NCBI RefSeq assembly: GCF_023343835.1
Contig: NC_064440.1
Span: 35,161,537-35,225,536 of the forward strand
From: Lagopus muta
Taxonomy: Eukaryota > Chordata > Aves > Galliformes > Phasianidae
Reading direction: 5' to 3'
Length of the DNA: 64,000 nucleotides
Position numbers and translations under genes: made by a program. Below the pieces are notes generated by a model that made no database searches, was not told the origin of the DNA, and was given only the letters and a program-made list of their open reading frames with translations. Shown piece after piece: positions 21,945 through 34,700 of the stretch; the stretch's first letter is position 1, and each line of letters begins with the position of its first letter.

Positions 21945-22300
21945 AGAGCTGCCACGGCACGGCGGACTCCATCCCCCAGCAGGCCCGGCAGGCCCGGCCC
22001 CTCAGCGCACTTTGCGTCGCGCCAAAACAAAAATGGCGGCAGCGGCGACAGAGAGGCGGCGGCTTTGGGCCGTCTGCTTGCTCTGAGCGGTGCGGATCCG
22101 GCCTTTTCCCGGCCGGAACCGAGACAAGGCCGAGCGGATAGTGGAGCGCTGCCGCAGTTGCCTGGCGGGGTGGAGCCGGGTGTTGGGCGGGGGTGCAGCC
22201 CGTGAGGGGAAGAGGCGGCTGAGGAGAGGTGGGAGGCTGGCGGCGGAGGTGAGGTGAGTGGTGGGGGGGCGTCTCGTTTCTTTCGAAGGGAGCTTACAGG
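21945..22300 (+). promoter_or_regulatory. USP40: CpG-island promoter of USP40
   Basis: A GC-rich, CpG-dense block carries an AAAATGGCGGC motif (22030-22040), matching the YY1-type element (AAnATGGCGGC) common at TATA-less start sites. No other gene start is near it on the plus strand. It lies 3.2 kb upstream of the first USP40 coding exon. Because the UGT1A array reads away on the other strand, it could also feed antisense transcription. Confidence 0.75.
22035..22253 (+). other. USP40: Probable non-coding first exon of USP40
   Basis: No coding sequence joins the island to the ATG at 25538, so a leader exon is required. The best donor is GAG|GTGAGTG after 22253; an alternative is after 22248. 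If transcription starts upstream of 22034, the leader includes a short upstream frame (ATG at 22034, 17 codons before its stop). The start position is inferred from the YY1-like motif. Confidence 0.45.
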
Positions 22301-22332
22301 CAGGAGGGGGAGTGGCTTCACGTGGCCCGGTA

Positions 22333-22581
22333 GGGACAGGACAAGGGGGAGTGGATTTAAACTGAAAGAGTTTAATTAATCTGGATTGCATATTGGGAGG
22401 AAATTATTGACTCTTTGAGTGATGAGGCGCTGCCAGGTGAAGTTCTGGGTGCCCTGAGGCGTTGAAGGATGGGGGATGGGCAACCATTTTTGTTGGCAAG
22501 CAGCCCCGTGCCCCACCTGGCTGGAACTAGATGGGCCGTAAGGTCCATTCCAGCCGAAGCTGTGCTGTGATTTTACGTTTC
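22333..22581 (+). mobile_element. CR1 3'-end fragment, diverged
   Basis: Follows the CR1 3' UTR order (gacaggacaaggggga, aaactgaaaga, a gap, then gctggaactagatgggccgtaaggtcc and a decayed terminal tract), with substitutions and indels. It inserted directly at the edge of the USP40 CpG island. Confidence 0.75.
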
Positions 22582-22627
22582 TAATCCGTATTTTATGACT
22601 TTTAAGGGAAGGAAAGTGCTGGCAGCA

Positions 22628-23194
22628 TGTTGTGGTTTAAGCCAGCAGGTGGCTCAGCACCGCGCAGCCTTGCTCTCGCTTCCCTCCTTCCCAGTGGGAT
22701 GGGGGGGAAGGGGGAGGGGGCGGCGACACAACCAAAGTAGAACACATAGGCTGAGATAATTATTTACCAAGATAGAGAAAAGGAGAAGGATAATAATTAC
22801 GACTATATATATATATGTATATATATACATATGAATTTATATTACAAGTAGTGCACAAGCAATTGCTCACCACCCCCTGGGAATTGCCCAGCTAGCCCCT
22901 GAGCAGTGGAAGAGAGAGAGAGATGAGCTCTCTCCTCCTTCAGAACACCTTTTGCTTGATGCCGTGTGATATGGAATATTGCTCTGGTCAGTTTAAGTCA
23001 GCTGTCCTAATTCTGTTCCCTCTCGGCTCCTCGGGCCCTTTTCTGCAGATGGCCTTGGCTCTCTACAGCGCTGCTTAACAGCTGCTATAAACATCAGCGT
23101 ATTACCAGTATTGTTTATCTCCTAGAACCAAAACAAAGCATAGTGCTAGGCACTTTGAAGAAAACAATTCCTTCCCAGCTGAAGCTAAGACACA
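22628..23194 (-). mobile_element. Endogenous retrovirus solo LTR (old, antisense in USP40 intron)
   Basis: The sequence matches the general layout of a common avian endogenous-retrovirus LTR. It is bounded by TG...CA on either strand; read on the minus strand it begins TGTGTC and ends with the complement of TGTTGTGGTTTAAGCC. An AT microsatellite (22804-22832) interrupts it. No internal viral genes flank it, so it is a solo LTR. It lies between the non-coding and first coding exons of USP40, in the opposite sense. The subfamily is not assigned. Confidence 0.75.
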
Positions 23195-23738
23195 GTAATG
23201 CTTTGAGGGTCTGGAAGCAAGGAGTGAAGGAAAGTTTGGTATTGTCCCACTTACCTGCTTCTCTGGAGTGGTGAGGGGTGCTCAAGTCAGCAGTGCTTCC
23301 CAAGTGTGCGTGCTTTTATGGTGAGCAAGCCTATTAGGATCAAAGTATGTGTTCACATGAGAACAGTATGAATCATAATCTTTGTCTGGTTAAATGGTAA
23401 ACATTGACACACCCACTGTAAAATAGATGAAGGCTGAGAGCTTTTGAAGGGTGCTCAACTTATCAATCATGTTTGAAGCAGGGGAGGTGAGATAAAGGTT
23501 TTAGAGCTGCATTCAGAGTAGAAAAAGGCATTGAAAAAAGATTTATCCCGTGTGTGTGTTCATTATTCTAACTGCATGATTTCATTTTTGAAGGAGTTTT
23601 AAGATACTTATGCATTGTATAAAGTGATAAAGAAGTGTCATGAATAAGAGTGAACTTCTGCTTCATAGTCATCTTCTCAGAGCATAGCCTTTTGCATAAA
23701 AAATAGGCAAAAGGACTAAAATTATTTAATGTAATGAT

Positions 23739-23898
23739 GAGGTTGTGGATGCCCCATTCCTGGAGGCATTCAAGGCCAGGCTGGATGTGGCTCTGGGCAG
23801 CCTGGTCTGCTGGTTGGCAACCCTGCACATAGCAGGGGGGTTGAAACTAGTTGGTCATTGTGGTCCTTTTCAACACAGACATTCTATGATTCTATGTG
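23739..23898 (+). mobile_element. CR1 3'-end fragment with intact octamer tail
   Basis: Ends with ATTCTATGATTCTATG, the diagnostic CR1 3' microsatellite. It is preceded by GGAGGCATTCAAGGCCAGGC and a CTGGGCAGCCTGGTCTGCTGG stretch. Confidence 0.9.
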
Positions 23899-24576
23899 AT
23901 TTTATAAAAAGATTTGTCAGATACTTGAAGAACTAGCAGCTGGTTGAGTGGGGAGCTCAGGACTATTGGCATTTAAAAAGATATTCAGTAAGGTTTGCCA
24001 CTGAAGGCTCTCTAGGAAAGTAAGCTGGCACAGGAGAAGAAGAAAGTTTTTGCTTGATTGAATAGTTGAGTAAAAGATAGGAAATTGAAGATGAACCCTC
24101 ACAGAAGGGAGTAAGACGTAGTTTCTCTTTTTTCTAGGGCTCTTTTGGGGTTCAGCATCAGTAATCTGTTGGCCAAAAAAAAAAAGGAAGTGAATTTTGA
24201 AGTGGGTATTTTTTCTTGTGATATCTGCTGATACATAGCAATAAAAATGAGCACCGTTAGTGAAGTTTGCAAGTCTTCAAGCTACTGAGAAGCAGAAGGA
24301 TGCAGTAGCTGATAATGCTGATTGTAGGTAAATTCGTGTGTAAACTATGTGCATAGTGTCTGAGTTTGAAGTGAATGTAGAGCAGAGTACTGGCATGATT
24401 GGCGTGATATAAAAAAACCACAAGAACAACAAAACTAAGCATTTCTAAGATGATTGTGCAGCGCTTGAACAAGAACCAAACAATGGTTATTTAGCTATAG
24501 CAACCCATGGTTTGCACACCTCTGGAACTTTATAAGGGTAATAGAAGATGGAGGACTCACTCAGTTGTAAGAATGG

Positions 24577-24742
24577 ATCATAGAATCCTAGAATGGCCTG
24601 GGATGAAAAGAACCACAATGCTCATCTGGTTCCAACCCCCTGTGATGTGCAGGGTCACCCACCAGCAGACCAGGCTGCTCAGAGCCACATCCAGCCTGGC
24701 CTTGAATGCCTGCAGGGAGGGGGCATCCACACTTTTGGATTA
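24577..24742 (-). mobile_element. CR1 3'-end fragment
   Basis: Reverse orientation of the same CR1 3' UTR: starts ATCATAGAATCCTAGAATGG and runs through CATCCAGCCTGGCCTTGAAT to GGGGGCATCCACA. Confidence 0.88.
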
Positions 24743-25537
24743 ACGTGATAAAGAACCATAAAATTGCAAGTAGGATTAAGGTAGATTAGGAATGATTATT
24801 CAGTGCTTCAGTATAATTCGTGGGTTATTCGTTTCTAAAACAAACATTTGCAGCACAGTAAGAGAAACTAGGGAGTGGCAAGTACAAAACAAAAGGGATT
24901 GAAGTGAGGGATCTTGTTATGCAGGGAAAGGTCATAGGGCTACCAAAAAGACTGAAAAAAACCCTCAAAAATGTAAGTGTTTTTTTGACAGAGTTTCTGG
25001 GTTGCACAACATCTGGAAGCAAAGAAAATATTTTGCTAAAGCATTGCTGTATTTTTGCCCATGTATTGCACTGTTTCCATCTGAGCTAGCTGGAAACAGA
25101 TTCTATGTGTATGTGGGTGTATTGAGAAACACAGTGCAGGTATATTCACTAATTTTGGGGACCTTGCATGCATTTCCTGCAAGAAGTACCTAAAAAACTA
25201 GTAAATAATAGATGTTTAGAATGATCTGTTGATTTTGGCATACACATTTGTGCTGATGCAAGAGTGAAATCTGACAAAGTTGATTCTAGTTAAAAGCATG
25301 CTGAGATGAAAGCTTCTAATTTGCCCTTTTTTGTTACACTAATGTGTGTTTCTGTATGCATCTGATGTTCATTTTTAGAATAACAGAATAAGATTTTTTT
25401 TTTTAAAGGCATAAACAAATTCTACAGTTGAAGAGAAGGCCAGAGGATCTTTAAGGGCTTGAGAAGGGTGGATTCAACTGCATTTTTCATAGTAAACAGA
25501 TTATTCTGTGTTTTCAAAGGACTGTTTTGTTTTCACG

Positions 25538-25736
25538 ATGTTTGGGGACTTATTTGAAGAGGATTTTTCCTTTATTTCAAACAATCATTATGGAAAAGGG
25601 AAGAAATCAAAGCCCAAAGATTCTGAGCCTCCAGCTCCCAGGGATTTCACCAATCTTAGTGGTATCAAAAACCAAGGTGGGACCTGCTACCTCAATTCCC
25701 TTCTGCAGACTCTGCTTTTCACGCCAGAATTCAGAG
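25538..25736 (+). CDS. USP40: USP40 coding exon 1 (residues 1-66)
   Basis: Starts MFGDLFEED; the acceptor is probably TTTTCAAAG before 25520, leaving 18 leader bases. Contains the catalytic Cys50 (NQGGTCYLN). The donor GTACTG splits a codon after its first base. Confidence 0.95.
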
Positions 25737-28700
25737 GTACTGTGTTCAGAACCTTCTTAATCTCCATTGATATTTTGTAGCAACTTGCATTTCTGATTGT
25801 TTATTAAAGAAATGCTGCGAGCATAAACAGTTTATTTCAGTTGAATTGAAGTGAGTTATTACAGAATAGCCAGCTTTTGGTCTCTAAAATTAGTATTGTC
25901 ACACGAAATAGAAATGTTGTACACATTGTATCTTAAACACCTACTGCTTGTGAAAACAAGTGAGGCTATTGCTCTACATAGCATGCCATTTATTTTGGAG
26001 TGCAACCATTACAGTTCATGGAAGAAAAAAGTATTTTGCTATCTAAACATCCCATGCTTCCATGTGTTTTTTAGCTTGAACCATGTCTAATGATGAATGA
26101 TGTTGAGATGTTGCATGACTTTTTGACAAAATGTGACAATTGTAACATCCTCAAAGAAAAAGCATTACCTTTTTTCCTTAATGAGTCATTTTTCTTTACA
26201 ATTACAGAGGCACTGTTCTCTCTAGGACCTGAAGAGCTTGGGACTCTGGATGATGTCAGCAAACCAGATGCAAAAGTATTTAAGATCATCTTCTATTTTG
26301 TCACTGTTCAGTGTTGTTCTGTATGGTTTGAAACAATATCTTCATGAGGGTGAATGAAAGCTGAGCTTTGATACCGAAAGGCTGGTTGGTTGAAATCCTT
26401 TTTGCACACAGATGAAAGTTTTCAGTATCATTGGATCACAGAATGGCCTGGGTTGCAAAGGAGCACAATGCTCATCCAGCTCCCACCCCCTGCTGTGTGC
26501 AGGGCCACCAACCAGCAGCCCAGGCTGCCCAGAGCCACATCCAGCCTGGCCTTGGATGCCTGCAGGGATGGGGCATCCACAGCCTCCTTGGGCAACCTGT
26601 TCCAGTGCCTCACCACCCTCTGGCTGAAAAACTTCCTCCTAATATCCAACCTAAACCTCCCTGTCTCAGTTTAAAACCATTCCCCCTTGTCCTATCACTA
26701 TGTCCATCCTCATAAACAGCCATTTCCCTTCCTGTTCATACTCTCCCTGAAGTACTATCAGCTTTTCCTTCAAAAGTAAGGTGTTGAACCTGTTTCCACC
26801 GGGTTTGGTAGTAAAGGTTCTTCAGTGGAAGCAGAAATGATCCCAAAGTTTGTTCAGAGCCTTTTTGTTTTTCTCTGCTGTAACTAAAACTACAGTGCTC
26901 TGACTGATTTGCCACCAGTCAAAAAAATAAAAATAGAAACAAAATGTGTGCAGACCGGGTGACTGCATTGAGATTCTGCAGGTTTAACAGCCCACCTATA
27001 CTAAAAACATTATGGGACTGCAATTTCGTATTTATTTTAGAAGTGCTTACTAAAATTGACTACTTCAGCAGGTCTGCTAAACTGCTTCAGTTTCATTCTT
27101 TAGCCTTTGGGTTGACATATCACAGTTAATTGCTTGGAAATATTAATTGCTTTGTAAATCAAAGATAAAAATAGGCAGCTGATAGCTGATTATTGACATT
27201 GATCCTTCTCCTTTCACCTCATCATCTGTCCTTTTCCTGAACAAGGAGTAGCAGTTGTAACTGCGTTCTTAGATTTCAGGGTTATGAAAAGTAGGGAAGT
27301 TGTCCTTTTGTGCTCTGGTGGTGGTTTTATTTAAATCCATGCAGTCTTGCTTTATCACAAAGCTCATGTTCCATGACTGTATTGAATATGGAGGGGGGTT
27401 GTGTATGTTTGGGATCTGATGTTCTGATGAGAGTCGACTTATGAAAGCGATCGTTAATGGTGGTCTGTTAGAGGTTCTGTTCTGTTTATTTTGACTAAAT
27501 TCCATAAGTTTATTTCAATTGTTGATTTGAAGATATATTTTGCTTCTTTTATACCCAGGTTCGGATAATTCCATTACAGCTTCAACGGTTATTTGCCCAG
27601 CTCCTGCTCTTAGATCAGCAGGCTGCATCTACAACAGACCTTACTGAGAGCTTTGGTTGGAACAGCAATGAGGTACAAGTCAGCACCTGTGGCACCACTG
27701 ATACTGAAGTCTGGCATTTAAAAAACTAGCTTAAAATATTTCAAGCTGTGGAGATAGCGATTAATTGGGCCAGCTTTTCTTCTATGCTGTTGTGTCTTTA
27801 TCTTCACATGCACCATGTGTTAGTTGTTTCCAGTCAGCAGCAAGAGAAAATTGTTCCTTTAAATACATTTTGAGTGGCTGTACCATTGTTTTTGCAGGAA
27901 TGCTTTTTCAACAGTAATTTGGCTACTTGTCTGTAGTTACTTAAGTTTCTGTTCTCTGTGTAACGCATCGTGGAGCTTAGTGGAGATCTACACAGGTGAA
28001 ACTATGTCTCGTGTTATATTTTATGCACTTTTAACTACTTCAGAAAGCATGACTGAATTAAGAATAACTACTACTAATACATTTTTCTCAAAGTGGCAAA
28101 TATATGGGTAACTACTGAGACAGGTTTCTGGCATGCGTAGTTTAAGTTGTTTTTAAGCAATAGATAAAGCAAATGGCACAAAGTTTATTTCTTTAAGTTT
28201 GTTTTTTGTTGTGCAGGAAATGAGGCAGCATGATGTGCAGGAACTGAATCGGATTCTGTTCAGTGCTTTGGAGACTTCTCTTGTGGGAACTTCAGGTCAT
28301 GACCTTATTAATCGATTGTACCACGGGACTGTTGTCAACCAGATTGTTTGTAAGGAATGCAAGAACGTCAGTGAGAGGCAGGTAATGCTGGAGGATTTTC
28401 CATGTTAGGTTTCTGTTCCCCTTGCTCTGTCCAAAAAAAAAAACCAGATGACATCTTTCTGCAGCATCACTGGTGGTTATAGTGGGTCTAGATATTGGTT
28501 AGGGCACTGCAGGCTTGCAGGTGTGTGGAAATTGTGTGTGACTGACAGTTGCTAAATCTTAGCTGGAATTTTCTAAGCCATGTGTATTGTGATGTGACTC
28601 ATGAGCTTAAAAAAAAAAAAAAAAAAAAAACAGCAAGCATTATTACATCTGAGTTGGTAAGTTCTGCCTGTAGATATAGTTATCAGACAGCTTAATAGTG

Positions 28701-31700
28701 GGGTAACAACAGTAAAACATCTTTACGTTGCTTTACTGCTCTTGTAAACTACTTATTATCTCTTTTTTTGTTGCTGTTGTTGTACTTCTGCATAGGAAGA
28801 TTTTTTAGACCTAACAGTGGCAGTAAAAGGTGTAGCTGGTTTGGAGGAGGCCCTGTGGAACATGTATGTGGAAGAGGAATACTTTGAAAATGAAAACTTG
28901 TATCGATGTGGAGCCTGTGATAAACTGGTTGAGGCATCAAAGGTAATGCATCGAATCATTGTCAGTGTTTGATTTGCTAATGTTTTGAGACTTCACTTAC
29001 ATTGCTGTGCCTACCCTCTGGCCCCAAAATAAAAAGTGTTACAAGAGCATGCCAAAATTGGACTTGCATTTTAAATCTCAGCAGCTTGTGTGATCCATTT
29101 CCTGACTTGAATGTTGTTGCAGTCTTTAAGTAATGATGAGTGGGACAGCATGTAGTTATGAGAATACTGCTGCATTCACATGCTTCTACTGCACCTGGCT
29201 GTGGGCATTTCAGAGCATAGGCTGAAAGACATGCTAGAACCCAAAGAAAAGAAGGAGATAAACTATCTGGAAATTCTTACCTGAAGAGCACCCGTGGCAG
29301 AGAAACATAATAAGCAACTCCCTGCTATGGGCAGGGAAATGGGGTCTCTTGATTTAGGTACTGCATTGTTTCTCTGATGTTGAACAGCTTGCAGTGATGT
29401 GTTAACAGACTGAAAAAGTCTGCTGCAGTGTGCTAGAACCTTTAAGTGGGTAACATGGAAGTAACTACTCAGGTTTTCCAGTGTCTATGGCAATGGCTGT
29501 GTATGTTTTCACAGCCTACACCTGTGTCTTTCCCATCTGTCAGCTTACTTCTGCTATAAGCACCACCATGTCATGTCTTCTCTCAGCAACCTAAGCCACG
29601 TGCTAAGTCGGTGGCTTCCAGCTCTGGGCTCCACTGGGGGTCCTGTCTTTCCTCTTACTCTTGCTAAAAGGCTGTAAAGGCAAAGCAGACATAAACAGCT
29701 GATAATGCACTTTGCCTTTGACTTGTTGTCCCTTCTCCACAACAATGAAGGTCTTCGTCCTGCTCTGGTGACTGTCCGGCATCAGGATGAGCAAACCTTG
29801 CATCATATTTAATGTGGAAAGGAAAAGGTGCAGACGCAAGTTCAGGTCACAGTTAATCAGTACCTTAAAGGACTTCAGGAAGTTTTGTCAGTGCCTCACG
29901 TGGCTTGGTTATAAATGTCTGAGTTCAGTTTCCCTGAGTTCAAAGGGGAGTGCGAGATAACAGTTGGCTACATTTGAAATTTGATCGTTCACTCAAGACA
30001 AGGGGAACTTGGAACTTGGAACGTGAAGTTGCTTAACTATGGATTGGCAGCACGACTGGGGCCACAGTGTAGCACATGCAGTGTGCATGATTGTGGTTGC
30101 GTGCGGAGACTGAGGTACCTGCTGAGTCATGCTGACAGAGCCATGCACTGTGACCCATACCTAGCATCACCTCTCCTCCATTTCTTCAGTATTCTCTGGG
30201 TCTTTGCATGTTATTTCCTACCCTCTTTTGAAGAACCCTGCTTTTGCACCAGTGTTTCTGCTGTGCTTACACACCTTGTTGTTTGATCTCAGTGAATTAG
30301 GTGTTAGGTGAATGGTTGGATTTGATGATCTTAAGGATCCAATCTAAACGATGCTGTGATTCTGCCTTTCTAAAATGGGCTATGTTTGGCTTTCCTGCCT
30401 AAAGTTTCCCACCACTGTAAATAAAATAAGGTGAAGAGAGATTTGAACGCTTGCTTGATTGTTCTGTGGGTGCCTGTAGTCTTCCAGGATACATCAGACA
30501 CAACCTCATCACAGGCCATTGATCTTAGTCAAGGCTGTTTTCTTCAATCAATCTGGCAAATGTTAAGCAATGTGCCACTGTGAGATCTTCTGGTGATGTA
30601 TTTTAGACCATTTCTATTGAATTCAGAAGCAGTCCAGTAGTCACAGCAGATGAAAATTACTGTCTTGATTTTTTCAGCGGTGTGCTCCTTCATTTTCATA
30701 GCAGGATTAAGTATGGGACTGGTGATCGTTGAGGGTGTGGACTGCAATGTAAGGGAAGGATCTTGATTGCTTTACTTATGTAGTAAAAATACATAAATAC
30801 CAGTCTTGTCTGCCTCCTTGTGACGAAAATAGAGTCATAGAATTGACCATAGCAAGGTTATTCTGTGTAACAATGTGCTTATAACTTTTTTTTTGTCATG
30901 TTACAGTCAGCTAAACTACATAAGTTGCCTCCCTTTCTCACCATCTCTCTCCTGAGATTTAACTTTGACTTTGAGAAGTGTGAACGATACAAGGAAACTA
31001 GTTGCTATACCTTCCCTATGCAGATAAATCTGAGGCCTTTTTGTGAGCAGGTTTGTACTGTTACATTTGTTGAAGTTTCTATATGCTCAGCAGAGAATTG
31101 ATATTTTTAGGTCAAGGTATCTTTAATTCTGCATTTCACAGAATTGTAGGGGACTAATTGTACTAATTTATTCAAAGTCAGATGATAAGGAAACTTTGTG
31201 GGCTTCTCCTGTGTCCTTAGTTCAATGCTTTAGCAAAAATGTTTCCAAAAGATCACTTTCTAACAGAGTGAGAGAAATACCTTGTTGCTGTACAAGGTGA
31301 GAGAGTTTAATAACCACCTAAAACTTAATCTGACATTTGCTTGAAAGAAAATTAAATCTACTTTTGTATTGACTTTGTCTGGTAACTTACATACGTGTGT
31401 GTGTGTTGTCATATATAAAACCAGCTACAAATGTGTTTCAGTTACTCCGTTTTCCTAATTTCTCTTTGAATTACTGTACATCTATTCTGGTGCATAACTC
31501 AGTTTTCCAACCTGATGTTCCATTGCCTGATGCCAGCTTTTGTTCCTTGAAGTATGTGAAGAACATGCTTAAGGGATGCACTCTCCTTGAAGAGGGTTTT
31601 GGGTTTGTTTTTTTTTTCTAGCTGAAATGTTGCAATGCCAGCTCAGGGTTTGTATTTGGGGATGCCTTTTTTCAGTTGATTTGTTAAGTGTTTGTTTAAA

Positions 31701-34700
31701 AGGCTAGAGAAAAACAAAATAAGTTGGTTACAAACATCAGGTTGAGTTCTATTATTTGCATCAAGATTTCATTATTTTAATATTGAAATATTTCACTGTT
31801 ACTCAGAATCACTTTTGTCCACACTTGTGTTCTGCAACACTGAGAAGCCCCTTCAGTCTTGGCACATGCAAAGGCATACAGAGATATCTGAAGCTATGCT
31901 GGTGGTGTAGAAGCATCCTTGTGTGAAAAACTTGCTGATATATATTATTATTGTTGTTATTTTTCTTTTTGAAGACTGAAATGGATGATTCAGAGTACAT
32001 GTATGAGCTCTTCTCTGTTATTATACATAAAGGTGGCTGCTATGGAGGACACTATCATGTTTATATCAGAGATGTGGATGAATTAGGAAACTGGCAATTA
32101 CAAGTAAGTGCTAAATATTGTGGTTTTTTTTTTCCTTGCTTGTCTCTTATATTTCAGAAAAGTGTTAAGAGCTAGAGAATGAAATGGGCATCCAAGCTAA
32201 TTCATATTTTAGTGAGGCATTTGATTGAGAAGGTCAGTGTTTGCCCTCACGCTGTCTCTGCAGGTTGGAAGCTGTTAGGATTTTGTAGCAAATTGTAGCT
32301 TTTTGATCTGCTTTCTCTCACAGTATCTGGCTGTTGGACTCTTGCTGCCTGTTGTGAGGCAGGTGGGCAGAATCAGACAGCGGGTGCGAATGCGCTGCAG
32401 TGAGCTGCCTGCAAGCTGCTTCAGCTGTTGTGGCAGTGTGACTGAATCTTTGCCATGTGTTTGATACATGAGGAACTGGATATTTTCGTGTGGCATCCAG
32501 ATATCTGTGTAAAGAGACTGCAGAACAGTCCTTTCTAAAACATTATGCACAGCTTGCTCTGAAATATGCATCTGGAGGATTGGTTTACAGTGCTAAACTG
32601 CATATGCAAATCTCAGTACAGGCTGGAAAACTGCCAGCAGCGTTTGAAGTCAGTGCTTGTGAATGTACTGTTTTTCTTACACAGGAAGATGAGGATAGGC
32701 TGACTGAAGATAAGCCTTCAAGAGAGAATGAAAATGCCAAAGAAACAGAAAATCCATTGGCAGTGTTGAAAGGGATTTTATCAGAGGTATGGTATGTAAA
32801 GAGTTCATTGCTTCAATTTTGATGTTAGGAAACCCAGGAGGAGGGGCTGAAATGTGCAAGAGGCAGGCTTAACAGTACAGAACTCTTCCAAGCTTATTGT
32901 GAAGCATGTAAAGCTCATAATATAGCCCAATTTTAGGATGAATCGTTGCAACTCATACAAAAAAAGACTTTTTTTTTTTTTTAGTATTTTGTAAATTGCT
33001 TCTTAAGGTGTTGCAGAATGTGATGCTACTCTGACTTGTTAACAAGTATCCATGACTTAATCACTCGAGAATTGCTTTCTTTGTGTTGTTTCCTTGACAT
33101 CTGTAACCTTCATCATCTTAGTTTTTAATTTCTCTGTAGGAAGAATGTAAACAAATTCCTGTGGATCAATTAGGGCAGAAGTTCTTGGAGAAAATAAAGG
33201 TGTCCTGGAACAAGAAATACAGAAAACAGTACGGAGCATTACGAAAGGTAACATGTCTGTCTGTTACTTTCTTTTTTACTATGAAGGTAACCTTATGTTT
33301 CTATTGAAGAATCAGTAGGATGGCAATTGAAAATACTGGCACTTGAACTAGAAAGTGAATGCGTGTGTAAGAGATTTGTTTGTGAGCCAAATTAATGGTC
33401 TGGGAAACACAAACAGGATGCTCAACAGCTTATCAGCCTGAAAGCTTTTTTCCATCTATACTGTTTATTTTTGGCCTAAAAAAGAGTCAGCTTTGGGTAC
33501 TAAATATTGTCTCACTTGTGTCTGTGGGTAAACCTGCAAGAGCAGTACTGCCACTTGGCCATAGAAATAGTGGTGAGAATTAAAGAAGAAATACAGTGCT
33601 GCTTTGAAGTCAGACCAGAAATGGGTTTTGGAAAAAGAGGCACTTTTTGGTTGGTTAGGGTACATCCATTACGTTAAACAAAGACTTCATTTGAAGTGTT
33701 AGTCTAATTAGTTACTACTTCATTTTCTTGCACTTTAAGGAAAATGCTTGTGCATGTATGTTACAGATTTGTGGAAAAATCATGCTGCTGTTTTTTAAGA
33801 AGACTTACAATAGAGATTGCAAGTAAATTTAAATTATTTGTGAGATCTAATGTGGATCTTCCACAGAGAGCCCTTTTTCTGGCCTCTGTAGGAATGTATA
33901 GAAACAAGTTCTGAGCTCCCAATATTAACAATCTCCAAGTTTGAGTGCTGTTGTGAGCATTACCACAGGTGACCTAGAACTTTTGTCTGGCTGTATTTTT
34001 CTCTTTATGTTTCTTCCCTTTTTTTCCTGAGGGAGTTGTGTACGTATGGTTCTCTATTTTTTTCTTAGTATGGTGTTTTTTTTGTTGGTTTTTTTTTTTT
34101 TTTTGCCATGTATTTGAAAACAGAAAATACCTATTGAGAAATCAGCTGGAGTGAGTGGGTTGCATGTATGAATTTGAGGACAAATTGGGTCACTGTGCTT
34201 ATGCAATCAGCTGATGCAATGTTACATTTAACATTGAGTTACTAAAATGTTGTTACTGCACCTTGTCCTTGCTTTTATTATTAGTATTTGCAGAATCATC
34301 CCCAGATATTTCAGTTCAGTCCTGATGAAAATAAAGTTGGTTTAAAGGAAAAATACAAGCTCCCATTTAAGTTGGATTTTCAAGGACAAAATTTCCGAAG
34401 CCATCCTCAGGAGAATGGTATCCTATGGAACTCAGAAAAAGCACCTCTAAGGCTTGGAGAGAGTTCTGCTGGTTGCCATTGGTTTGATCTGAATGATTCA
34501 AAAGTCCAGCCCATCAAAGAGGAGGATATTGAGAAACAATTTCAGGGTAAAGAGAGTGCCTACATGCTGTTCTACCGCAAGTCTCAGTTGAAAAGGCCTC
34601 CTGAAGGTACACAGAATTCCTCTTTACGTTCTGAGGGGCTTCCTTCATTGATATTGAGATTTTCAGAAGGGTGAAGGCAGTTGGGCATTTCTGTCCTTTG

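Larger units (their letters stand above)
23195..25519. other. USP40 first intron remainder
   Basis: Apart from two CR1 fragments (23739-23898 and 24577-24742), I see no gene, promoter or structural element in this intronic stretch. Confidence 0.6.
28943..30906. other. USP40 intron 5 with UGT1A relic and CR1 end
   Basis: This 1.96-kb intron contains the decayed UGT1A first exon (29258-29690, minus) and a CR1 3' end (30300-30375, plus). Nothing else is recognised. Confidence 0.8.

Noticed and set aside
21509-22321. 270-residue minus-strand frame across the USP40 CpG island
   Set aside because: It combines an antisense CR1 with GC-rich promoter DNA; the proline/alanine-rich composition is what random GC-rich sequence gives.
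32275-32571. 98-residue minus-strand frame in USP40 intron 7
   Set aside because: No homology, start context or splice support.
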